A stretch of DNA of 16,254 nucleotides from Albimonas sp036154955. Lineage in GTDB: Bacteria; Pseudomonadota; Alphaproteobacteria; Rhodobacterales; Rhodobacteraceae. Of the stretch, positions 7,554 to 13,684 are shown piece after piece; position 1 is the stretch's first letter; each line of letters opens with the position of its first letter. The notes beneath the pieces are model-generated. The model ran no database searches, had not been told where the DNA came from, and saw only the letters and a list, made by a program, of their open reading frames with translations. The translations under genes were made by a program, and so were the position numbers. The stretch is from contig JAYZWL010000035.1 in assembly GCA_036154955.1 (NCBI GenBank), forward strand, positions 1 to 16,254. The letters run 5' to 3'.

Positions 7554-7688
7554 ATGAAGCGCACGTACCAGCCGAGCCGGCTCGTCCGCAAGCGCCGCCA
7601 CGGCTTCCGCGCCCGCATGGCGACCAAGAACGGCGCCAAGATCATTGCGCGCCGTCGCGCCAAGGGCCGCAAGAAGCTGAGCGCCTGA
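7554..7688 (+). CDS. rpmH: Large ribosomal subunit protein bL34
   Basis: The product is 44 aa: MKRTYQPSRLVRKRRHGFRA, then RMATKNGAKIIARRRAKGRK, then KLSA. This is a full-length, canonical L34, small and strongly basic, which sits in the 50S subunit in contact with 23S rRNA. The start is fixed by conservation of MKRTYQPS and by AGAAGGAG at 7538-7545. As in most bacteria it precedes rnpA and yidD. Here, unusually, rnpA begins 689 bases later rather than within about a hundred. It is driven by the promoter at 7399-7427. Its codon use and lower GC stand out from the repeat-rich flanks, as expected of a highly expressed gene. Confidence 0.98.
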   Translation: MKRTYQPSRLVRKRRHGFRARMATKNGAKIIARRRAKGRKKLSA

Positions 7689-7697
7689 TCCCGCGCC

Positions 7698-7729
7698 GGG
7701 CGGGGCCGCCGAAAGGCCGGCCCTCGCCC
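7698..7729 (+). terminator. Possible hairpin after rpmH (attenuator or weak terminator)
   Basis: GGGCG-GGGCC pairs with GGCCC-T-CGCCC (one bulged T) around an 11-base loop containing GAAA, starting 10 bases after the rpmH stop. There is no U-tract, so it is not a standard intrinsic terminator. It could reduce read-through into rnpA, giving the usual excess of L34 over RnpA; that role is inference. Confidence 0.3.
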
Positions 7730-7765
7730 GCGTCGCGGCGGCGGTGCTCGCCAAGGCGGTCCCCG

Positions 7766-7810
7766 TCCGCGCCGGTCCAGTCCGCGCCGGTCCAGTCCGC
7801 GCCGGTCCCC
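7766..7810. repeat. 15-bp tandem repeat, 3 copies
   Basis: TCCGCGCCGGTCCAG occurs twice perfectly (7766-7780, 7781-7795) and a third time ending in CCC (7796-7810). It lies in the rpmH-rnpA spacer with no recognised function. Confidence 0.95.
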
Positions 7811-7889
7811 GAGGCCGCCGCCGGACGAGACCGGGCGCGCGGCGACAGCGCGATGCGCGGCCCCGACCGCGACCGGGCCCGGCGTCATG

Positions 7890-7946
7890 CCGGGCCTTGC
7901 GCGATTCCGGGCATTGCCAGATTCCGGGCCTTGCCTGAGTCCGGGC
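7890..7946. repeat. 17-bp imperfect tandem repeat, about 3.3 copies
   Basis: Units start at 7890, 7907 and 7924, with a partial one at 7941. The shared form is CCGGGC-(C/A)TTGC-...-A(T/G)T. The units differ at three to five positions, so this duplication is older than the 15-bp one nearby. No gene or hairpin is evident. Confidence 0.85.
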
Positions 7947-8377
7947 GTCCGCGCCGCCGCCGAAGCCCGGCGCGGCGGATCCGCCCCGAGCGCTCCGCAG
8001 GACGGGTCCCCGGCCAGGCCGGATCGCCCCCCCGACCGGCAGGCCCTTCGGCGGGGCGGACAACGGACGGGCCAGGGCGTCAGCCGGGTTCGGTGTCGGA
8101 CGGCGGGGGCGCGATGAGGCGCCTGGGGCGACCTGCCCTGGCGGTTCGGACCTGCCGCCGATCCCGGCATCCGGATCCGGACAGGGCTCGGCCGGACGCT
8201 CGGGGCCGGAGTCTGGACGGCTCTCGGATCGCCGCGTCCGACACCGATCCGCGCGCCGGCGGGCCTGTCCCGGCGGCGCCCTCGAAACCGGGCGGCGGGA
8301 CCGGGCGTCGCGCCGCCCCGCGCGTCCGCGGACAGGCCCGACCGGCCTCGATCCGGCTGCCCGGAGGCTCCGCGCCG

Positions 8378-9052
8378 ATGACCGCTTCCGATCCCGCCGC
8401 CGGGCCGCAGGACCCAGACCTCGCCGGCGATCCTGCGTCTTCCAACCCCGCATCACCCAACCCCGCATCGCCCGGCCCCGCCTCCCATAGCGCCGCCCCC
8501 GCGGCCATCGCCGCGGCGGACCCGCTGCCCCGAACCGCCTTCTCCACCCTGCGGCGGCGGCGCGAGTTCCTCGCCTGCGCGAATCGCGGGCGGCATTGCG
8601 CGACCGAGGGTCTGATGCTCCAGGCCCGCCGGCGCCCCGAGGACGAGCCGGCCGAGACCCCGGTCCGCATCGGCTACACCTGCTCCAAGAAGGTCGGCAA
8701 CGCCGTGGCCCGCAACCGGGCCAAGCGGCGGCTGCGCGCGGCGGCGGCGGCGGCGATGCCGGAGGGGGCCCGGGCGGGCTGGGACTACGTTCTGGTGGGG
8801 CGCGCGGAGGCGACCGCGGCCCGGCCCTTCGCGGCGCTGACCGCGGACCTCGCCGCCGGCATGGCGCGCCTCCATGCGCGCGAGGACGAGGGCCGGCCCG
8901 AGCGCCCCCGCCCCCCCTCCGGCAAACGCGGCCGGGGCGGCAAGGGCAAGCCCGGCGGCAAGCCGGCGGGCGGCGGGCGCCCGGGCGGATCGGCGGACGG
9001 GACGGCTGGCGGGACGGCGGGCGACGCGCCCCGCGGCGGGGCCGGAAGATGA
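8378..9052 (+). CDS. rnpA: Ribonuclease P protein component with long N- and C-terminal extensions
   Basis: The product is 224 aa; the usual length is about 110-150 aa. The ATG at 8378 is chosen for GGAGG at 8363-8367 and because no later in-frame start precedes the conserved core. The core spans about residues 52-168: TLRRRREFLACANRGRH, then LMLQARRRP, then VRIGYTCSKKVGNAVARNRAKRRLR with the RNR box at 111-120, then WDYVLVGR. The protein binds RNase P RNA and the tRNA 5' leader and assists pre-tRNA maturation. The N-terminal 50 residues are Pro/Ala/Ser-rich and include a repeat NPASPNPASPGPAS encoded by a 15-bp DNA repeat (8442-8486). The C-terminal 55 residues are Gly/Lys/Arg/Pro-rich, and the basic part could add RNA affinity (inference). 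Its stop overlaps the yidD start as ATGA. Confidence 0.94.
   Translation: MTASDPAAGPQDPDLAGDPASSNPASPNPASPGPASHSAAPAAIAAADPLPRTAFSTLRRRREFLACANRGRHCATEGLMLQARRRPEDEPAETPVRIGYTCSKKVGNAVARNRAKRRLRAAAAAAMPEGARAGWDYVLVGRAEATAARPFAALTADLAAGMARLHAREDEGRPERPRPPSGKRGRGGKGKPGGKPAGGGRPGGSADGTAGGTAGDAPRGGAGR
8442..8486. repeat. 15-bp tandem repeat inside the rnpA 5' end
   Basis: Units CCAACCCCGCATCAC (8442-8456), CCAACCCCGCATCGC (8457-8471) and CCGGCCCCGCCTCCC (8472-8486) encode five-residue NPASP-like repeats. The unit keeps frame. The third unit is more diverged. Confidence 0.92.
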
Positions 9053-9414
9053 GCCCCGCGGCCCGGCTGCTCGCGCTTCCGGTCCGGGCCTACCGGCTGC
9101 TTCTGTCGCCCTGGCTGGGGCGCAACTGCCGCTTCGCCCCGACCTGCTCCGCCTATGCGCTGGAGGCGCTGGAGGTCCACGGCGCCCTGCGCGGCGGCGC
9201 GCTGGCCCTGCGGCGGGTGATGCGCTGCCATCCCTGGGGCGGCGAGGGCTTCGACCCGGTGCCGCCGCCGCCGAACCGCGGGGACGGGGCCCCCGGCGAC
9301 GAGACCGCCTCGGAAACCGGCCGGCCGGCCGGCGGGCAAGCCGCGGGCGGGCCCATGGCGGGGGGCCCCCGATCGCATGGCCCCGAGCCGGACGGGACGG
9401 GCCGGACGCGCTGA
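9049..9414 (+). CDS. yidD: Membrane protein insertion efficiency factor
   Basis: The product is 121 aa. The ATG at 9049 overlaps the rnpA stop (ATGA), the expected coupling in the rpmH-rnpA-yidD block. The conserved YidD core is complete: VRAYRLLLSPWLGRNCRFAP, then TCSAYALEALEVHGALRGG, then RVMRCHPWGGEGFDPVP, with Cys27, Cys33 and Cys60 in their family positions and an amphipathic N-terminus that lets it lie on the inner face of the membrane near the YidC insertase. No yidC follows; a repeat array begins instead. Residues about 74-121 are a low-complexity tail outside the family core. Its DNA from about 9331 is the first module of that array, so the C-terminus appears to be made of repeat sequence. 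Confidence 0.95.
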   Translation: MSPAARLLALPVRAYRLLLSPWLGRNCRFAPTCSAYALEALEVHGALRGGALALRRVMRCHPWGGEGFDPVPPPPNRGDGAPGDETASETGRPAGGQAAGGPMAGGPRSHGPEPDGTGRTR

Positions 9415-9659
9415 CCCTCCCCACGCCCTGCCCCTCCCAACGCCCCGGCGCGCCGGGCCTCCGCCGCGCTCCCCGCGACCTGCCCTCCCGCCCCCCCGTC
9501 GCCCCCGCCACGCAGGGAGACGCCTCCAAATCGCCGCGCCCCCAGTAGCGACCGACCCGTGGCCGCCGGCGTCGTCGTCACATGCGACGCCTCCGCCGTG
9601 ACTTTCGGGCGACCCGCGGGCAGGCAAGCGACGGGCAGGCAAGCGACGGGCGGGCCCAT

Positions 9660-9681
9660 GTCGGACAGCCCCATGTCCGAC
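9660..9681. repeat. Perfect 8-bp inverted repeat in module B
   Basis: GTCGGACA (9660-9667) and TGTCCGAC (9674-9681) are exact reverse complements separated by GCCCCA, a compact hairpin. The corresponding place in module C carries GTCGGACATGTCC, which contains the self-complementary GGACATGTCC instead. The dyad character is therefore kept although the sequence differs. Confidence 0.7.
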
Positions 9682-9823
9682 CGCCCCATGCCGGGAAAAC
9701 CCCTGCCGGAGCGGTCGAGTCGGGCGCGCTGACCCTCCCCGCGACCCGGCGCGCAGGGCGTCCGCCGCGCATGCGCCCTGCGATCAGCTCTCCCGACCCC
9801 GCCGCCCGTGTGGCCCCCGCCAT

Positions 9824-9897
9824 GCAGGGAGACGCCTCCAACTCGCCGCGCCCCCCTTGGAGACTGGTCGGCGGCCGCCGGCGTCGTCGCTCCCTGC
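9824..9897. repeat. Nested inverted repeats in module B
   Basis: The outer arms GCAGGGAG (9824-9831) and CTCCCTGC (9890-9897) are exact complements. Inside them CTCCAA (9836-9841) pairs with TTGGAG (9857-9862), and CGGCGGCCGCCG (9869-9880) is a perfect 12-bp palindrome. Together they could fold into a branched RNA or DNA structure. Module A keeps the left outer arm but not the right, which weakens the case for a conserved structured RNA. Confidence 0.5.
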
Positions 9898-10315
9898 GAC
9901 GCTGGCGCCGTGACTATCGGCGACCCGCGGGCGGGTCATGTCGGACATGTCCCCGTCGGAAGGACCCGATCCGGACCGGGCGGGCCGGGCGCGCTGCACC
10001 TGCCCGCAAGCCCGCGCGCCAAGCCTCCGCCGCGCGCGCTCCTGTCGCCCGCGTCGCCGCAGCCGGGGCGCCGGGAAACGTCCTTGAGCCCGCCATGCCG
10101 CCTGCCGCGACCGGTCAGCGGCCGCCGGCGTCGCCGTCCTCTGCGACGACGCCGGCGGGGATGTCGGTCGACCGGCGGGCAAGCGACGGGGCGGGCCCAT
10201 GTCGCGAAGACACGAGCCGGACCCGGCGCGCAGGGCGTCCGGCGCGCGGCCACCCGGCGACCGGCTCTCCCGCCCGCGTCGCCGCCGCGCTCGCCGCATG
10301 ACACCGGCGCGACCG

Positions 10316-11066
10316 GTCGGCTCGCCCGGTCAGGCGGGCGCGTCCATCCCTGCTCCGTCCGCCCGCCGCCTGCGCGCTCCCCGATGCCTCCCGCCCCGTC
10401 TGCGATCTCCCCGGCCGCCGATCCAGCCCCCCAGCCTGCTCGCCGCCGCGGTCACGGCCCGTTCGGCCCGCGCGGGTCCGCCTGTCTCATGCTCTGCCGC
10501 GGGGCGACGCGCCGACCGAAAGCCCGCCGCCCGCACCGACGGCGGCGAGAGCGGTTTCGGGGGCGGGACGGCGCAGGCCGTCGCCGTGACGCCCTCGCCG
10601 CCGGTTCGGGGCGGCGCGGGCGTCGGGGCGCGGCCTGGCGGGCGGGTCGGCGCGCCGCTCCGTTCGCTGGGGACGACGCGCGCGCCCTCCGGCCGGCGGG
10701 CAGGAGCGGCGCGCGCCGGGTCGGGGGACGGCCGGACCACCTTGAGGGTCGGCGGAGCGGGGCGGACGGGGGACCGGAATCGTCGGCGTCCGCGTCAGGA
10801 CGTCCCGAGACCGTCGGCGCGCGCTCCGGCTCCCGGCCATCTCTCGCCCGGCGGCGGGATCCGCTCAGCGGCCGGCCCCGGCGCGCGGCAGGTCTCGGGC
10901 TCCGTCTCGGGGGCGCGTCCTGGCGGCCGGGTCAGGGGACGTTTCGGAGTTCGGCGCCGGGCGCGGCGGCGCGCCTGCGCCTGGTCCCACCGGCCCCATC
11001 GCCGGCGCGGGAGGGGGCCCCATCTCTCCGCCCGACGATGTCGGCGCCGAACGGCTGCGCCGGGAC
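10316..11066. other. Gene-free region downstream of the module array
   Basis: I see no gene. One copy of a roughly 70-bp dispersed repeat lies at 10602-10671. The remaining sequence is GC-rich with open frames on both strands, but they contain no motif, ribosome site or start that I can defend. Confidence 0.6.
10602..10671. repeat. About 70-bp dispersed repeat, copy 1
   Basis: This segment (core GGGCGCGGCCTGGCGG, then GGGCGGGT-like bases and GCGCGCCGCTCCG) matches 13548-13616 in the same orientation with a few substitutions. Both copies lie in gene-poor DNA. A weaker partial resemblance appears near 10911-10935. Confidence 0.7.
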
Positions 11067-11763
11067 GAAACGGGCGGGCGGGACGAGCGAGGCGGGTCCG
11101 AGGGCGGCGGAGCGGCTTTCCGGTCCGCGGTCACAGCGGGCGGCATGCCCGCGGAACCCTTTGATACGGCTGACGACGCGCGCGACCGGAATTCGCAGAC
11201 AACAGGCCCGGGGGCCGAAGCCGAAGGCCCGCCTTCGGGTCCCGGCGGGAAGGATGATCGCCCGTCGCGGATCGGGCCGGATCAGGTCGGACCGGCGTCG
11301 CGGGCGCGGTCCGGGATCGAGGGCGGCGACGAACGCGCCGCCCACGGGCGCGTCGCCCGACCGGCCGGGCGTCGGCTTCGCGCGGACGGGACGGCCTTCG
11401 GCGTCGGCCAGCGCAGGGATCTTCGGCGTCAGGGCGCGGCGCGAATGTCCCATGCGACCATGGCCGCCGCCGCTGCGGCCGCCCTTTTTCCCGCGGCCCC
11501 GCGCCGGTGGACGCGGACGCAGGCGCCGCCGGGATCGCCTGCGGAACGCGGTCCCCGCCTCCGGCCGCCCGCCACCGCGTGAAACGGTCGCCGGGCGCGG
11601 TTCGCGGGCCGCAAAGCCCGCGCGCGTCCCGCGATGGCGTCCCGGCCCGGAACATTCGCAGGAGGCCCTCGATCGCCCGACGATCGTCCACCCGAGGCGC
11701 CACGCGCGGCCTCTCCGGCGGCAGCGTCCGGAGAGGCCGCCCGTTCCCAGCCGCTCGGCGCAT
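11067..11763 (-). pseudogene. Decayed IS5-type transposase, copy 2 (one main frameshift)
   Basis: Minus strand, from the ATG at 11763-11761. The N-terminal part reads MRRAAGNGRPLRTLPPERPR, then VAPRVDDRRAIEGLLRMFRA and CGPRTAPGDRFTRWRAAGG, matching the IS5-family N-terminus (PRVDDRR, then YGPRTT-YNRFVRWRRAG). The rest continues in another frame: GRMGHSRRALTPKIPALADA with EGRPVRAKPTPGRSGDAPVG (from about 11459 downward), an ILPAGTRRRAFGF segment, and VARVVSRIKGFRGHAARC followed by LGPASLVPPARF ending at 11067. The usual ERFFNKLKHFRRIATRY signature has lost its catalytic Glu (VARVVSRIKGF). It is nearly full length but dead. Copy 1 is of the same family (shared KPTP-R-GDAPVG and DDRRAI segments) but has a different set of lesions. 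Confidence 0.75.
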
Positions 11764-11853
11764 GCCGGAAGCCCGTTCATGGGGCCGGGCGAGAACCGGG
11801 TCGCACAGGGTCGCACGAGGTCGCACGGGGTCGCGCGGGGCTTCGACGGGCGC
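11764..11853. other. Short gap with a 10-bp tandem repeat
   Basis: This separates the dead transposase from the 3' end of the lipoprotein gene. Four 10-bp units with the core TCGCACGGGG fill 11801-11840 (TCGCACAGGG, TCGCACGAGG, TCGCACGGGG, TCGCGCGGGG). No other feature is seen. Confidence 0.85.
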
Positions 11854-12912
11854 TCACCCGCTGCGCAGCAGCGCGCGCAGCAGCAGCGCCGGCGCCATGC
11901 CGGGCGCGATGCGGCGGGCGTCGGCGCGCGCCTCCGCGTCGGGCATGCCGGCGCGCAGCGCGGGCGCTCCCGACCCGGCGGGGAAGGTCCAGGCGGCCCG
12001 GCCCAGATGCATCGCCTCCCCGGCGCCGAGGCGCAGTTCGTCCTCCGCCCCCGTCCCGGCGCCGGCGAGCGGCTGGTCCACCCCCGGCGCGCCCTCGACC
12101 GGCGCCACCGCCGCCGGCCGCCAGCGGCCCATCGGCACCAGCCCGTAGGCGACGACCCGGCCCGCCCGGCGCTCCGCGCAGGGAAGACGGGCGCGGGCGC
12201 CGCTGTCGATCTCCACCAGCTCCAGGGTCACGGGGCGGGGCGAGGCCTCGGCGGCGATGGCGGCGGTGGCTTCGACGAAGACCAGCGCCACGCCCTGCGC
12301 CGCCAGAGCGCGCGGGGTGGCCGCGGCGATGGCGGGACCGCAGCTCGGCGCGATCGCCTCGGGGCGCGGGGGCGGGGCGGCGCCGTCCTGGCCCTCGGCC
12401 CCGCAGGCGGCGAGCAGAAGCGCGGTCGCGGCGACGGCGACGGCGGCGAGCGCGCGGCCGGCGAGGCCATCGCGGGCGGCGCCGAGGGCCCCGCGCCCGG
12501 GAGAATGCGGGAGCGGCGCGGAACCGAAGCCGTCGCGCCGGGCCGCTCCGCCGGGGGGCGGCGCGGCGACGGGCGCCTCGCAGGCGGCCCAGCCGGCGTC
12601 TCGCCCGGCGGCGGCACGGGCGGCGGGGCTGGCGGCAGGGCTGGCGGACGGGGCGGCCGCTCCCGGCAACGCTCCCGGCAACGGGCCATGGGGCGGGCTG
12701 TCGGCCTGGCTTTCGGCCGGGCTGCGGGCGGCGCTTCGCCCCCGGGTTCGCGCGTCGGCGGGAACGGGATCGCCCCGCCCCGCGCGGCGCTCGGACGGAG
12801 GGGACGGCGCGGCTCGTCGGTCGGCGCGCGGCGCCGGGACCGCGGGGGCCGGGATCGCTGGGGCCGGGACCGCGGGGGCGGGGATCGCTGGGGCGGAAGA
12901 CGCGGATGTCAT
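11854..12912 (-). CDS. Probable lipoprotein of unknown function with a long N-terminal extension
   Basis: The product is 352 aa from the ATG at 12912-12910; the frame stays open to a GTG at 12969. I do not recognise the family. The clearest feature is a lipoprotein-type sequence at 148-170: RDGLAGR, a hydrophobic run ALAAVAVAATALLLAAC, then GAEGQD, with Cys170 as the lipid-attachment candidate. It should therefore sit at about residue 20 of the real protein. No ATG, GTG or TTG exists in frame near it, and the ATG at the right place (about 12472) is out of frame. Either residues 1-147 (Pro/Ala-rich, with an IPAPAVPAP repeat) are a real cytoplasmic extension, or there is a frameshift or a non-standard start. 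The C-terminal domain (190-352) has alternating strands such as VTLELVEIDSGARARLPC and ELRLGAGEAMHLGRAAW, suggesting a beta-rich fold. Next to it on the 3' side lies a dead transposase. Confidence 0.6.
   Translation of the reverse strand: MTSASSAPAIPAPAVPAPAIPAPAVPAPRADRRAAPSPPSERRAGRGDPVPADARTRGRSAARSPAESQADSPPHGPLPGALPGAAAPSASPAASPAARAAAGRDAGWAACEAPVAAPPPGGAARRDGFGSAPLPHSPGRGALGAARDGLAGRALAAVAVAATALLLAACGAEGQDGAAPPPRPEAIAPSCGPAIAAATPRALAAQGVALVFVEATAAIAAEASPRPVTLELVEIDSGARARLPCAERRAGRVVAYGLVPMGRWRPAAVAPVEGAPGVDQPLAGAGTGAEDELRLGAGEAMHLGRAAWTFPAGSGAPALRAGMPDAEARADARRIAPGMAPALLLRALLRSG
12833..12892. repeat. 30-bp tandem repeat, 2 copies
   Basis: The unit GCCGGGACCGCGGGGGC(C/G) followed by GGGATCGCTGGG occurs at 12833-12862 and 12863-12892 with one mismatch. 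On the minus strand it encodes the duplicated ten-residue IPAPAVPAPA stretch at the N-terminus of the lipoprotein call. Confidence 0.93.
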
Positions 12913-13330
12913 GGCTCTGGCCTTTGCGTGCGGGACGAGCGGAGCGACCGGGACGACCGGGGCCGGCACGCTAGCCCTCCCGCCGAAACCTCCGCAAGCG
13001 GGCCCGCCGCGTCAAGCCCGGGCCGCGCCGGGGTCGGTCGCCGGGCTCCGGCGGCGGAGGTTCCGCGGGACGACCTTGCCGACGCGAGGCGGAGCGCCCG
13101 GGCGATCCGGGCGGACCGGCCGGCGCGGCCGGGACCGAGGGGGCGGGATTGAGGGGCGCGCCGCTTGCGCGGGCGCGCGCCAGCGTCTTCGCCCAACGGG
13201 CGTTCAGCGGGGCGTGGCCCGCCGCACGCGCGGGGGCGCCCGCGGCGCGGGGATCGGGCGGCGGCGGGACGGACCCGCTCGACCGACCGCGCCGCCGAGC
13301 GGAGGCCGTTCCGCCCCGGGCGCCGACGAC

Positions 13331-13364
13331 GGCCGGAGACGAAGGGCGGCCGGAGACGGATGGC
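13331..13364. repeat. 17-bp tandem duplication
   Basis: GGCCGGAGACGAAGGGC (13331-13347) is followed directly by GGCCGGAGACGGATGGC (13348-13364), with two mismatches. Confidence 0.9.
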
Positions 13365-13405
13365 GGCCGCCCGGCGACCGGCGACCGGCCCGCCGTCGCC
13401 GCCAA

Positions 13406-13447
13406 CCGACGCCTGCGAACCGACGCCCGCGGACCGACGCCCGCGAG
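13406..13447. repeat. 14-bp tandem repeat, 3 copies
   Basis: CCGACGCCTGCGAA, CCGACGCCCGCGGA and CCGACGCCCGCGAG follow one another without gaps. Fourteen is not a multiple of three, which argues against the surrounding open frame being a maintained protein. Confidence 0.92.
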
Positions 13448-13547
13448 GGGCCGCGACGGGGCGTCCCGGACCGGGAGGCGGGGCGACCGGAGCGCCGCGT
13501 CCCCCCGCGACGGACCGAGCCGCCGCCCGCCCCGCCGCCCGCGCCCC

Positions 13548-13616
13548 CGGTCCCGCGCGGCGCGGGCGTCCGGGCGCGGCCTGGCGGTCGGGCGGGCGCG
13601 CCGCTCCGATCCCAGG
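13548..13616. repeat. About 70-bp dispersed repeat, copy 2
   Basis: Matches 10602-10671 in the same orientation; both contain GGCGCGGGCGT, then GGGCGCGGCCTGGCGG and GCGCGCCGCTCCG. It lies 69 bases before the ttcA start. The relationship is clear, but the boundaries are only approximate by eye. Confidence 0.7.
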
Positions 13617-13648
13617 CGAGGACCCGCCGCCCCCGCACGCGATTCCGG

Positions 13649-13677
13649 TTGCGCGGGGGGGCGGGGCGGGCTAGCCC
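13649..13677 (+). promoter_or_regulatory. Possible ttcA promoter giving a very short leader
   Basis: TTGCGC (13649-13654), a 17-base G-rich spacer and TAGCCC (13672-13677). The expected start is at or just before the ttcA ATG at 13685, and no Shine-Dalgarno sequence lies between. This would make ttcA nearly leaderless. The -10 match is weak. Confidence 0.3.
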
Positions 13678-13684
13678 TCGGGCC

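Larger units (their letters stand above)
7689..8377. other. Expanded rpmH-rnpA spacer, repeat-rich
   Basis: No gene is supported in these 689 bases. A possible hairpin follows rpmH (7698-7729), and two tandem repeats (7766-7810, 7890-7946) lie in the first half. The rnpA frame stays open through all of it, but the translation is Arg/Pro/Ala-rich with no RnpA similarity before about residue 50 of the chosen protein. It is probably transcribed as part of the rpmH-rnpA message unless the hairpin terminates. Confidence 0.65.
9331..10315. repeat. Array of diverged 240-300-bp modules, about 3.5 copies
   Basis: Shared landmarks recur in the same order. A (C)GGGC-AAGC...GGGCGG(G/T)C(C)ATG start lies at about 9331, 9634, 9928 and 10174. 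GCGCTGACCCTCCCC-like sequence lies at 9409, 9728 and 9989. GCAGGGAGACGCCTCCAA lies at 9513 and 9824, and a weak form near 10078. GGCCGCCGGCGTCGTCG followed by TGCGACG lies at 9560, 9872 and 10121. Approximate modules are A 9331-9630, B 9631-9927, C 9928-10170 and D (partial) 10171-10315. Substitutions and indels are plentiful. ORFs on both strands shift frame between copies, so I see no evidence that it encodes a protein. The modules contain several dyads (see the hairpins at 9660-9681 and 9824-9897). Confidence 0.7.
12913..13684. other. Divergent repeat-rich gap upstream of ttcA
   Basis: No gene is supported. It holds a 17-bp duplication (13331-13347 and 13348-13364, GGCCGGAGACG core), a 14-bp triplication (13406-13447, CCGACGCC core), and the second copy of the roughly 70-bp dispersed repeat (13548-13616). 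A possible ttcA promoter is at 13649-13677. On the minus strand TTGCGG about 18 bases before TAGCGT (near 12970-12999) could serve the lipoprotein gene, at low confidence. The ttcA frame is open through the whole gap, but its translation there is compositional noise. Confidence 0.6.

Noticed and set aside
9331..10315. Repeat modules as a tandem gene family (ORFs such as the minus-strand one ending at 9578)
   Set aside because: Equivalent positions fall in different frames between copies, starts are not conserved, and no ribosome site recurs.
9808..13152. 1114-codon plus-strand open frame
   Set aside because: It crosses repeat modules, a transposase remnant and the antisense of a lipoprotein gene; the composition is typical of stop-poor high-GC DNA.
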